Shown: positions 13,301-25,300 of the stretch, piece by piece
Numbering within the stretch: the first letter of the stretch is position 1
How the letters are laid out: the number at the start of each line of letters is the position of its first letter
From: Fasciola hepatica
Lineage: Eukaryota; Platyhelminthes; Trematoda; Plagiorchiida; Fasciolidae
NCBI GenBank assembly: GCA_948099385.1
Contig: CANUEZ040000013.1
Span: 957,001-1,021,000 of the forward strand
Direction: 5' to 3'
Length of the DNA stretch: 64,000 nt
The notes under the pieces: generated by a model
What the model was told of the DNA's origin: nothing
The model's input: only the letters and a program-made list of their open reading frames with translations
Databases searched by the model: none
Translations under genes and position numbers: made by a program

Positions 13301-16300
13301 TACAATGACTCCAATACTGCAGCTTCTTGTAAAATTCATCCGAAGCATCTATATCCACAAGACTCAAGCACTGTTAGCCACACTGTCACGACAGACATAC
13401 ATAACTTCGCACACGAGGGAAGACAATCAGAAGTCCATAGGTCTTGCAGCTGCTGTTAGCTTTGTAGCCAGATTTTCCAACCAAAAACATTCATCAAAGT
13501 GAGGGGGATTAGCAAAACACTGAACGTAGATAAATCCTAACACATCCAAGAACCACTCAATTCAAAAATGTGGTCGGTTATTTCTTATCGTAACAAAAAC
13601 CCGTTATTTCAATTTTATTCAAAGCTGGTGTTCATTGTAGCTCAAGCTGGTGGTTTTTCAACGGCTTCTGTTCTTTGTGCTTGACGTATAGGTAGCAGAC
13701 ATTTCATCATCAGTCAAGTTGACGTTGTGACGTTGGTGTGATGAACAATCCAGCAATACTTCGTATAAACCTGGAGGTTTCTTTACTATTTGATCTTGAC
13801 CTCTTGGATGACATTATCTTTATATGGACACCGAATATAGAACCTTTCGGGTCAAACCCCCAAATTTAGTAGCTTAGCCTTTGGGCTTCTGCAGTACCCT
13901 CCAATTTGGGAAACTTAACCCCTTGACATCCATGCTGTTTTTTCGACAGACATATCTACATGCATACGGGGATTTTCATCAAAGCACTGATGATATCAGT
14001 TGGACTGGTGACGAAACGTTTGATGAACTGAGAACTTTTAAATATGACCACAAGACCGTTCTTGTTGAAGAAACTTTTCGGAGAACCTCTATTTCTCAAC
14101 GACTTTGAGGTCATTAAACAAGTTAGGCCAGTTGATAAAGGGGGCAATAAATTGCAGTCAACCTTTTGTTGGAGCGTTGCTGAAGGTGACAATAATTTAT
14201 CGTCCTCAAAAAATAAAAGTTCTCAGTTCACCAGACCTGTATTTAATTTACTTAATTTGAATTACTGTATAATGATACTCACGATCATATCCCATACGAG
14301 GATGTATATCCGATGGACTTGGATACACCTACGTTTTGGTTGTAAGATTCTACAGTAGAGAAACAACTAGAAAACAGTGGTTGGATATTGACAGTTTTCC
14401 CCAAAAGTTGCGATCTGGTAAGATTATAAATCTATTCCTCGCGTGCAAGGAAGACGTTATCGTAAGTTCCTCATGCAACTAAGAAGACTTTACAAGGGTG
14501 CTACCTTCTACGATGGAGAATAACTACTGCAAAATAACTGACGTCTACGGAATTTCCAATACACAAGTGTCCTTCACCGTAGTTAACCGCTACATGAATG
14601 GAACTATCGAGCCCCACCCATGAAACCTAACCTGACCTACATGGACAACTCCAAATACCAAGTCTTTACATCTTTTACTATGTCCTGGACTGACCACCTT
14701 TACTCATTTTTTAACTACTGCAAACCTCAGCGAATAATTCCCCCTGAGAAATCCTATCAGGGGACATGCACAAGCTTGTCCCTACCACCTTAACCTGGTG
14801 ATCTTTAGTGTTTCATATGATGATTTGGTTCGTATTCCTAAGATTCTACTCCGAAATTCAGCACTTGTGATATTATGTTCTTGCTAGATCCCACCAATGC
14901 TCGAATACACCATTGTTTGAATATCAACAACCTTCAACTCTTCCACCAACAATCCTGAGACAAGAGGAAGGGCTGGGCTAACTACTAGATTGTACACTCA
15001 GTCCTTGATAGGTAGACGGATGGCATATCCACGGCACAAATAGCTGAGGTTGGCAAGAAACAAACGAGCCTTCTGTGTGCGCAAAAACACCACGCTCGAT
15101 ATTCGACCGACGTGTGAAATGCAGCCGACTAACTAACAGGGTTTATCTACATGATTGTTTTCTCTCCATGCCTTATGATTTAATGTTCCATCAGTTCATT
15201 TCCGCGTGAGAGCCGTTCAGTTAGGAGATGCTAGACGCATACCGCATACACTACACCGTTGTTCAAGCCGTCCAGAAATGTTCGGACCCTGCTCGAATCC
15301 TTGATTAGAAGAACCTTGCGTCCAAATGCTTAAACTATGGCGTTTTCAATTCGGAAATTTTAATATCAATCCACTCATACCATAAAAAGGTTGTCTATAG
15401 GAACATATCATTACCAAATTTAAACAGAAAATGGGAGGGGCGACCACCCCTCGTGGCAGGACATTGCCCTCAGCTTGTGTGAGCAAGCGTGGTAAAGCGA
15501 AGGGATATCACACCTATTAGTATGTACATGTATATATTGGTACTTATCAATTCTCCTTACAGATACCAGCAGTGTATACAGGAGTAAAATACACCACCAG
15601 CTGAATCAACAAGAGTAAATATACCCTATTTCTTAATGAGCGTAATTCGTGAATTTCCTTGATATACGTGTATCTTCCTACAAACTGGCATTTTCTTTTC
15701 CAGCGTAATCACCTAAATAGTGACGTCAAACAAAGAATAGGGAGATCTATTTAGCATTACCTAAGTAAAATAATGGGGGCTTTCATTTGAAAGGCGTAAA
15801 ATGGAAATTGATTTCCCGCACCTGTATCCCCAAAACGTAGACATATTCATGTAAATTATAAATATGCCAGTAAACTAGCATTATTCTTCCATGTTTTGGA
15901 CTTTTAAAATCTAGCGACATAACGAAGTTCATCTCAAATGAGATGCGGTTTAAAATGAGTAATAAAATTAGTACTTCAGGAGAAAATTTAGGACTTAAAA
16001 ATGCACACGTGTGCTTACGATATATATATATATAGATCGCGTAAAGTCAAATTTCAATAACAACGGCACAAGCGACGTTAGTAAATTTACAGTAAGACTC
16101 CGGTTAAGAGTTTGGCTATGGAGTAAGTGGAAGTCCCATGTGGATGTCTAGGTTTCGCCTAAAAGTCTCTTTTTTGGGGCGCCCACTGTCTATTATTGGA
16201 GTTAGCTCTAAGTGGAAATCACTTCTGACGTGAACAAATGTTGTTTTAGGAATGTCCTTGGATGATTTTAAATAGTTTCTTAGTATGTCTTCTAAGAGTA

Positions 16301-19300
16301 TTCAAGTATGGTCGCGTGAAGAATCAATTAACTATTCCGGAAGGAAAAAGGCTCGAGATTAAGAAAACATCTCCTCTAATACGCCTTACATTCAGGGGAT
16401 AGAGATTGAATGCAGTCAGTCTTAAAGGGTAAGGAAGGTTGGTCAGCCCCTGCACAGCTTTTATGGCCTCTCTCCGAGCCTGCTCAAGATAGTCACTGTC
16501 ACGGATGAGACCCGTGTGTGCAATTTGGCTGCCGCATTCTAAGGTGGGGCGGACGTAGGTGCCGTAAAGAATCTGAAAGTCGTCACTGGATTTATGGAGA
16601 AATGTCCCATTAATAAGGTTTAAAATTTAGAAGGCATCCCTGTTAGTCTCCATTTATTATGATGAGAAAGAAAGATTGCCGGTCAGCCGGTGACTTATTA
16701 TCTGGTGTTGGTCTATCCTCTGAATTGGCGATGTTCCGTTAGTTCGAAAGGATTGATGCATTGAGCCACCGAAGGACATATTGACGCATTTGTAGTTACT
16801 TGTCAGTTGGCTCCAGTCTATTCACTAGAGCCTGGATGAGTCCATCACCAGTTGCTCTCTTGTGCTTGAAGAGTTTCATACGATCACATCGTCCGCGTAC
16901 ACGGCGACTTTGGATTTTGCAGGTTATGGGAGATGATTGGTGTAGATTGAGAACGGTAAGGGACCAAGTACGGAGCCCTTAGGGGCTTCTATGGCGATTG
17001 GGAATAGAGGAGAATACAAAGCGCCTGCGAGTACAGCGAAGGTCCGCTCGGACACAAGGCTCTTAAGTACGCAGAAGAGTTTACTGGTGATACCGTGCAC
17101 TTACAGCTTGTGAAGCAAGGGAGTTTGCGGCACTCTGTCGAAGGCTTTTGCAAATTTTGTGAAGTTGGCGTAATAAATTTTGCTCTGGTCATATGCTTGC
17201 ATTAAACCACCCATGACAGTTAGCATGTTGGCGATGCGTGACCTGCCTGGCAGAAATTTATTTTGGAAAGGGTAAATTTTGATATTTGCCTGCAAATGGA
17301 GTAACATTGCACGTCTGATGATGCGCTCAAAGACCTCGCTAGGGATGATGGTTAGACTTATTGGCCCGTAGCTAGATAAGAAGTGCCAGTAACCCTTTCT
17401 GAAAACAAGGGTGACTGTGGCTCTGTTTCGTGAGCTTGGGAAAGTGCTCCAGTTTAGACACCCATCGTAGCAAAACTTCCCCAAAACTGCCCCGAAACTG
17501 ATTATATGTCGGCCGGTTTTTGAGCGGTTTCTGGAATATTTATGAGTGGTTATGAGCAGTTCCTGAACGGCTTCCAAGCAATTTATACCGATTGTGTGGT
17601 ATGCGCTTTGTGATTTATTGCTTTCTGCCACCTTTCGAAATTATGTTTTCCCTTGTGTACTTTTATCTCGTGATCTGTGAATTCTTATTAATCATCCTTT
17701 GTTTTTCCATTTTATTGCGCTAGAAATAGAACGGTCTGTAATTTGGTATTAAAGGGCATTCCAAATTATTTAATTCAGTATCTTCAATCTCCTTGTTAAA
17801 AGGTAGAGGAAAATTTACCATGTAAGTCTCTTCAAATTGGTTATGAAGGTTTGCGCCCAGGAAGCTTTTCCCCATACTCCCTTCAGACATATGTCGAAAC
17901 ATCACTTGAACCAAGCTACGTCCTTCTCTTCCACCAGTGACACCAGTAAGGCGTCCCAAATATTAGTTACCGTCGGTGAAAGACAATAAACCAGTAACAA
18001 ACCATTTGACGGGAGCTCTCACAGTGTTGTAGAATAGCCTCATATCCGTGGTTCATCTAAAGAGGAAGTCCGCCTGCAATTCCGGACCCATGTCACTAAG
18101 AAGGATCTTCCGAAAAATGACTGTGTCACCATGAAATCACCGGCAGTATCCCAGGAAAAGATATGGAAACCTCAGACGATCTACATAGCCGGCCCCACGT
18201 AAGCCACTGACGAGTCTCAGCGCGAAGCGTATCACCCTCTCCAGTTTCACTGTTTCACCGATATTGCAGGAATAGATTGTAGCCCACCCGTATTCAAGTC
18301 TCGGGCGAGCATGAGAGGCGTACATAAGTGAAAAGCCTCGAGACTCGGCGGGGTAAATGAACAATGTATGGCGTCGAAGATAGCCTTGGAAGAACCCCAG
18401 TCCTTATATATGTGAGCTCTAGTCTTGAGGAAAGATGTGAGCACAGCCGCCGAGTCTCATTTGCTTGATGACTTCGGTAATATTTTGTTCTCGATGTGAT
18501 ACACTGCATCTGATACTTTTCTTCCTACAGGCCCATACGCGCATTCGGATACACTGATTGGTAGGGCCCAGAAGTCATACCGTAGTATTAAAGCATCCAG
18601 AAACCTTTGCTTAACTTCTCTGTCCAGAATCGACTCCACGACAGACCACATTTTTGTCATCTGCATAGGTAAGGCAAGGTGGCTGGGAGACTGGCGGAAA
18701 GTCGTGGATATAGCCAGAAACCACACCGGTCCAATAATCGATCTCTGAGGGACCCCATTTGTTGCTGCAAGCCAACTCGGCCTCGACTGGGCAACTCTTG
18801 CTGGAGGTGTCCACTGTTTTAGGAAATCCGCAATCCAAACAAGATTCAGACTCTGAAGACTAAATACCCCAAGTTTTGCCAACAGTTGGTCCTTAGGTAC
18901 CTTTTCGGAGGCCTTGATGAAATCAACGAAGAATACACCCCTATGATAACCGCCTTCCGTAGCCTCTGTCCACCGTTTTCTTGCCAGTAGCAGACTTGAG
19001 ATACGCGGCCTCTTTGGACGGAAGCCATACTGGGCCGGACACTGATACATGCATGACCTCATGTGGTCCAGGATTCTCACCGACATTATCCTTTTCCGTC
19101 ATCTTCTTCAAAATGTAGGTTAAGCTCACCGGTAACAGTTGGTGGACACCTTCGGTGAGCCATCTTTGTGCACGAAGGTATAGTGGTGTTATTATTAAAG
19201 TAAGGAGCGTCCAATGCAGTCGCGGCCTCGACTTCTGGACCAGAAAATCCCAAACAAGGAGGTGAGTTTTACCCTTCGACCGACTTCCGTGTAGCCTCAT

Positions 19301-22300
19301 GGTACCCAGTTTTTGCCGCTACCGCTGTTCTGCACAGAAGTCACGTAGGATACACCCCAGTTCACCTTCAGGGGGTAAAATCACCCGGGTTTTACTAGCG
19401 GTACTCAAGACGACCTTGGGGGTTCGTGGTTGATCATCAGATGTCTGTTGCCTTGCAAGAAGAAAAGCCACAATTACTCAAAAGCTTCTAGACACCACTT
19501 TCACATTCTTTCGTAAAAAAACCCGCAACAAGTAGGACTGCAGTATTAAAAGATCACGGCTAATCTGCCTTTAGACTCAGCGACGGAAGCTTCCGGCAGT
19601 TTGACTAGCAAAGACACTGAGCCCTATTTGGGAACGTCTTGCGTTTACGAGGCTAAATGTTAGTACATCGGCCGCTGAAGTATTCAGAAGGTGAATTCAC
19701 AATTCCAGATTCGTTGAAGACGGCGAATAAGTGCTCGAGAAGAGGGGGAGAAGAGAGGAGCTGTAGGGACGCAAATTAGCTCATAAACTACTGTATTCTT
19801 CTTGTGTCGAGTGCGTCGACCGGCTGCTGGGCAAACACACAAATTAGTTCCTACCACCTCGATCCAAGTACCATCGGATTTGATGGAGATGGAAGAGTTC
19901 AATAAAGTATTTGAAGCCACCGCTTGAACGAAAGTCTTCTCCACCGTCAGTGGTGATGTTGTGGGTGAGGGTGATGATGATATAGCTGCTGCTACGTTGG
20001 TGATGAGGATAACAATGTTGGCAATGTTAAGGATGACGATGATGATAATTATGACTCCGTAGTATCTGGGACATCAGGCGCCTTCTTCACTGACTTCCTT
20101 GCCGGCCGCACAGGTAACGATAACTCAGCGCATCTGACGAACGGCACTTCGGGCAACTTCACACGGCATTTACTGAGAGTTTAATCAAGATCATCAAGTG
20201 TTTAAGAACTTTCGGGGTGGATCCAACCATTGCACTCGTCGCTCTGAAAGGATTCATCACAAAAGTGAACAATCTTTGTACAAACTAGACATATGGGTGC
20301 GACGTTTTTGACTTTTTGAGGCGTTGTGGTTGAATGATAGTCTTCAAACGGACACAACCACAGAAAAATATAATTTCAAGTAGCAGGCCGGAAGACTATC
20401 TAGTTTATTGGAATAAAATGCTAATTAAGCAGTTTATACTAATCCAGTAGTCTATTCTGTTAATGTCAAATCACTTTTGACTTGTGGAAAATGGCTAGTG
20501 AAGAAATCCGTCAGACACCGTTGGGAAACCGATATCAAACTCCTCTGTTAGGGCGTCAATCTGACAAACTAAGGAAAGCTCCGCTATCAGCGTAGTCTTT
20601 GTTACACGTAAACAAACTTATTTCGATAATTCGAAAATGTATCCCCTGTGAGTTTGCTCGTGTTTGTCGAACGCTGGAAGGGTTAGAATACTGGAAGGCG
20701 TCCCAGTACAGGCAGTTCCTATCGTATATCGGACCGGTGGTTATGAAATATATCCTACCAATTGAGAACTATTTCAGCTTGCTAAGCTTTTAGGTTTTTG
20801 CATACATACTATGCAGCAAAAAGTAGAGTACTCACTACATAGACCTTAACCACAACCACCTGATGCTGCAGGAGTTTGTCACGTTGTATGGTGAGGCAGA
20901 GACGGTTTTCAGTGTTCATGCTCGGATGCATTTACGTGAGGATGCGAGAATTTGCGGCTCTCTGGATTCATTCTCGGCACTCTCTTTTGAACCATATAAG
21001 CAAACAGTAAGGCAATGTGTCACCAGTGGAAATTTGATCACGGAAGAAATATTTCTTAGGACAACAGAAAGTTCCATGGAAGCTATAATGCGTGCTGACA
21101 CACTTCTGGGATGATATTCTGTGTTGTTCTGTCACCAAGCTTGGGCTGCTTGGGAAGAAGGTTCGCCTGCAGAACACGGTGTATGTCTTGGAACCAACAA
21201 ATAACAGTGTTTTGATAGATCACCAGCCGGCGACCATCACTGACATCATTGCCCACTCGGTGAAGTACCGCCATTTCAAACTGACGGGGAATTTTTCCAC
21301 CAGTCCATTTTTTCCGTGAATCCGAAAATATACCTCCGTGGACAGCCAACTAAGGGGATTTGCTTGCGTAACTGTGATGTCATACGGTGTAAAGGACTAC
21401 TGCTTCTGTACTGCTAACATCTGATTTGTTATCCCATTGTGCCTAGCTGGCTTTCATGAAGTCAGTCAATGCAAAACATTATTACTAAACTTTACCTTTT
21501 AAATGTTCACTGTTGTGGATTTCGTGAGAGAAAACATCGTCGCTGTTGTAAATGACCTATGCATGGTGGGGTCAAACCACGCAATGTGGCCCTTTGTTGG
21601 TGTTTCTCGTGCGGAGCAACTGGTACGCAGCGGTCTCCCACCACCAGTAAACTTAAAAACGTACAAAGTAAAGGTGCATACAGCCGTTGTAAGAGAACAT
21701 AACTATTATTCAGTTTTCCTTTGTAGATGACTGTCAACAAGCTATGAAGTTGAAACGGTTACTAGAGGATGTATCCGATGAACCATCCACTGATGCGACG
21801 CGGGCCATGGAAAGCTGTGGGAAGCGACCAAAGTCTTCTTTCAATAACTAATGAGGATATACTTGTAGTAAACCTGTAATTTTTTCGTAATGCGTAAGCG
21901 ACAACCTGGAGCCTTTAGCACGCGCTATAAAACGTCAGTGGTCTCTCGAGCCACCTCTCCTATAAGACCAATCAATTTGCTTTTCGCTTACTCCCTTTAA
22001 GTCAAGGGGCACAAACCTAAGTGTATCAGCCACCACAGCGTAAATGCGATTGCTGTATTCTTACAAATCATGTAGTGGTACGTTTGCCGGCAAAACTTGG
22101 GCTTCTACTTCAACGGTGAGTCCCATCACATCAACAAGCCGTGAGGTCAAAGAAACGCCATCCTCTTCCGAATCTCGTGGGAGTTCTCCTCCGCCTAGTA
22201 AGGATCTTAGTTACGGTGAGTATGTGTAAGTGCACCTTCAATAAACCCTTCCTAGCTCACTCCAGCTTTTTTGGCTGCCATAAAGGAAGATAATTCGGAG

Positions 22301-25300
22301 TTAAAGAGAGAAATGGCCGCAAAGCAGAGGCCAAAAGCAGGTTCGACTTCAGCCATCGAGTCCCAATAGAGGATTACCGTTAATAGCTTTGAAGACTTCG
22401 CGTCTCTGGATGAACTCTTGAAGAATGACGGATACAGCGAGCTAATGATAAGAGATAGTTCATTGTATTTTCTACTGATCAGGTCATATTATCGCAAAAG
22501 GCTTCCGCTAAAAACTTCGAAGATTGCACAAGGGATATGGTGCTTCAGTTAGTGACGATAAAAGTTCTCGCGCAGTTGAACATAAAAGGTGCCTACAGAA
22601 GAGCTGCCCTGGCGGGAACTGAAGTTTGTTTTCTTGTATTAGGTGAGCATGATATTTTGAATTTATTGCGCTAAAGACGCTGTGGTCCGAAAAAACTACC
22701 CAGGAGCCACAAAGCAGTTCATTCGAGAGAAAAATGCGTCGTTGTTTGCAAACAAGTAGGACTGATCTACAAGGAAGTCGGTGGGAACTGTACCGTGACG
22801 TCGGAGTTCAGTGCAATACGTACGAAGTAAGTGACTTCATTTCTTGAATAATCCTTAAAACGTTATCTTATATCATGCTGTTTACTTATTGCGATATTTT
22901 TAACTTGAATATAGTGCGAGATTCCAGCTTCTTTCTCATAATGATTGTCATATTCGCAGTAACCACTTTCAGACGTTGGAACAAGTTTACCATTGGATTA
23001 CTGTACATGTATTTTCACTCCTAATTTTTAAGCATGTTAACATTTCGCTCATTTCACTTCGTTTTGCAATGAAGGACAGATAACAAGTGTTTCTCTTACT
23101 ATTCCAGGCACCGAAAAATAGTAATTCAAGCGAAAAGTTTCCATGCGACTAACGGTTACGGATGACAAAACTCCATAAGTATTGTGGATTCCTTCTTCCA
23201 CTTACAATTTACCCAACAATACACCTTTTGACTTGCGTCAAAAGTATTTTCCTTCCTCTTAAGAAATTAGTAAAAGTAAAGTAATTCGTGGTTACTAGCA
23301 AAAGGGCCATTCCAAAAGTGATAAAGTACAGTGTTCTCGTAGCACCCAGCCCGTTTGTAACACCGGTTTCCGGTAGGCTTTTAGTCGATTTGTTTAGTAA
23401 TAGTTTTACACGGATTACCAATAAATTGATACGAAGGGAATCGATGGCCGAAGTAATGTCTAATTCTTAGTTGGCGTTTAACTTGAACATATTGGTTTAA
23501 TTTATCGAAATGCTCTGAAATACCTCGGTATAGATCAACCTCTTTTATAAGGACAAATAATCGAAAAATCATAAATTGGGAGATAAAAATGAACATTGTT
23601 AATCGTTATTTGGAAAAAGCGCCAGAAATTACCGAAGCATATCACGTTTTTTAAACAGTTGGCACAAACCGCTCGTAAGCTAGCTATGAACCGTCCAGAA
23701 ACCACTCAGAAACAGCTCAAAATCCGATAGGCTTAGTGGCAAAATCCGCTCGAAAACCGGCCAATAACCTGTCGTTTTCGGAACGGCTTTTGTCCTGTTT
23801 CTGAAAGGTTTCCGAGCGGCTTGTGCCAGCTGTTTGAAAAACGTGATATGTTTCGTTAATTTCTGGCGCTTTTCCCAAATAACGATTAACAATGTTCATT
23901 TTTATCTCCCAATTTATGATTTTTCGATTATTTGTCCTTATAAAAGAGGTTGATCTATACCGAGGTATTTCAGAGCATTTCGATAAATTAAACCAATATG
24001 TTCAAGTTAAACGCCAACTAAGAATTAGACATTACTTCGGCCATCGATTTCCTTCGCATCAATTCATTGGTAATCCGTGTAAAATTATTACTAAACAAAC
24101 CGGCCAAAAACCGATCGGCATAATAGTGAATTCGCTCGAAAACCGGCCAAAAATCGGTCGGTTTCGGATTTTTTTGCTACAAGGGTGGAAGTAGAAAACG
24201 AATTGGGGAAAGAGAACGTTTTCGTGTGGTTATTCAGCGCATCGGACTAGTATCGCTCGTTTTCTGGATTTTTTATGCAGTGCTGGATGCCAAGAAGTAA
24301 AAATATACATAGAGAGCTGAGTTTGTAATGTCAAACAAAAGTTACCAACCGCAGGAGGGGTTTTGTGTGGTCGGCCGAAAAAGACCCCCAAACCGACCGT
24401 TTTTCTTTTCAGCGGCTCATTATTAGGTCCTTTTAGGGTTCAAAAGGGATCAGTTTATGGAATATTTCTCGACTAGTTGGAGACCATTGTGCTGACTGGG
24501 GTGTTATAAATGGAGTATGTGCTACCAGAGGACCGTTGTAGCAAAATCGGTTCAAAACCGCTCCGAAAACGATCTGTTTTCGGCCAGTTATTGGTCGGTT
24601 TTCAATCGGTAGACACTGCTACGCCGGTCAGTTTTCGATCGGTTTGCTAAGTAGCCATTTTACACAAATCAACATTGAATTTCTAAGAAGGAAACTGATG
24701 ACCGAAGTAATGTGCAATGCTTGATTGACGTTCTATTTTATTGTATTGCTTCATTTCATCGAAGTCTCCTCAAAACTTCGGTATAGATTGCTCTATATTA
24801 TTCCTTCAGAATGGGTAAAATAAGGACAATTAATGGGGAAATCATAAATTGGGAGACAGGTATGAGCATCTTGACACGTAATTTGGGTTAGTGAAAGACA
24901 TTAACGAAGCTTATCACGTATTTCAAACGACTGGCACAAACCGCTGGGAAACCGGTCAGAAACTGGTCAGGAAACTGGCCTGAAACCACTCAGAAACCGC
25001 TCGAAAACCGATCGGCGTAACAGTGAAAACCGATCGAAAACCGACGAAAAACCTGCCATAAACCGATCGGTTTCGGCTACTAAGCAAACCGATCGAAAAC
25101 TGACCGGCGTAGTAGTGTCTATCGATTGAAAACCGACCAAAAACAGACCGAAATCCGATCGGAAACTGATGTTACGATCGGGCTGGGTGCTACAAGTTAA
25201 CTTTGGAAGAACATAAACTTTGATTTTGAATACAAATAAGACGGTTATAAAGCGGATCACAATGCATCATACTTATTAGATAAGCGAAACTTGTGTTACA

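Larger units (their letters stand above)
12323..16370. other. 3' part of IFT88 intron 1, mostly unassigned, with hammerhead-like motifs
   Basis: No protein family is recognised across this stretch. It contains two CTGATGA motifs, one on the minus strand (13707-13713) and one on the plus strand (13987-13993), described separately, and an (AT)n run at 16019-16033. Confidence 0.4.
23339..24180. mobile_element. Foldback/TIR element A with long inverted arms
   Basis: The element begins GTAGCACCCAGCCCG and ends ...TTTGCTAC, so both ends read GTAGCA inwards. Inside are two near-identical inverted arms of about 290 nt: 23390-23680 and, in reverse, 23805-24099, around a spacer of about 124 nt. Translating both arms as oppositely placed frames gives peptides differing at only a few positions, which shows the arms are very similar. 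The spacer and outer ends consist of short modules such as GAAACCGCTC and AAAACCGGCC in both orientations. There is no transposase. The open frames inside it are by-products of the repeat. No target-site duplication is evident. Confidence 0.75.
24538..25193. mobile_element. Foldback/TIR element B
   Basis: The element starts GTAGCAAAATCGGTTC and ends CGGGCTGGGTGCTAC. Its right end, reversed, begins GTAGCACCCAGCCCG, identical for 15 nt to the left end of element A, which ties the two elements together. Inner inverted arms of 66 nt at 24591-24656 and 25075-25140 differ at about four positions. Between them lies a diverged copy of element A's arm (about 24675-24960), followed by tandem GAAACC/AAACCGATCGG modules (24940-25070). 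There is no coding capacity. It sits 186 nt downstream of the IFT88 exon 1 donor. Confidence 0.75.

Noticed and set aside
23381..24194. Two opposite-strand frames encoding the same MFIFISQFMIF... peptide
   Set aside because: The duplication is explained by the inverted arms of foldback element A; there is no family resemblance.
24967..25260. 97-codon open frame with repeated FRS/VF/DRF units
   Set aside because: It is a translation of the tandem AAACCG modules of foldback element B, not a protein repeat.
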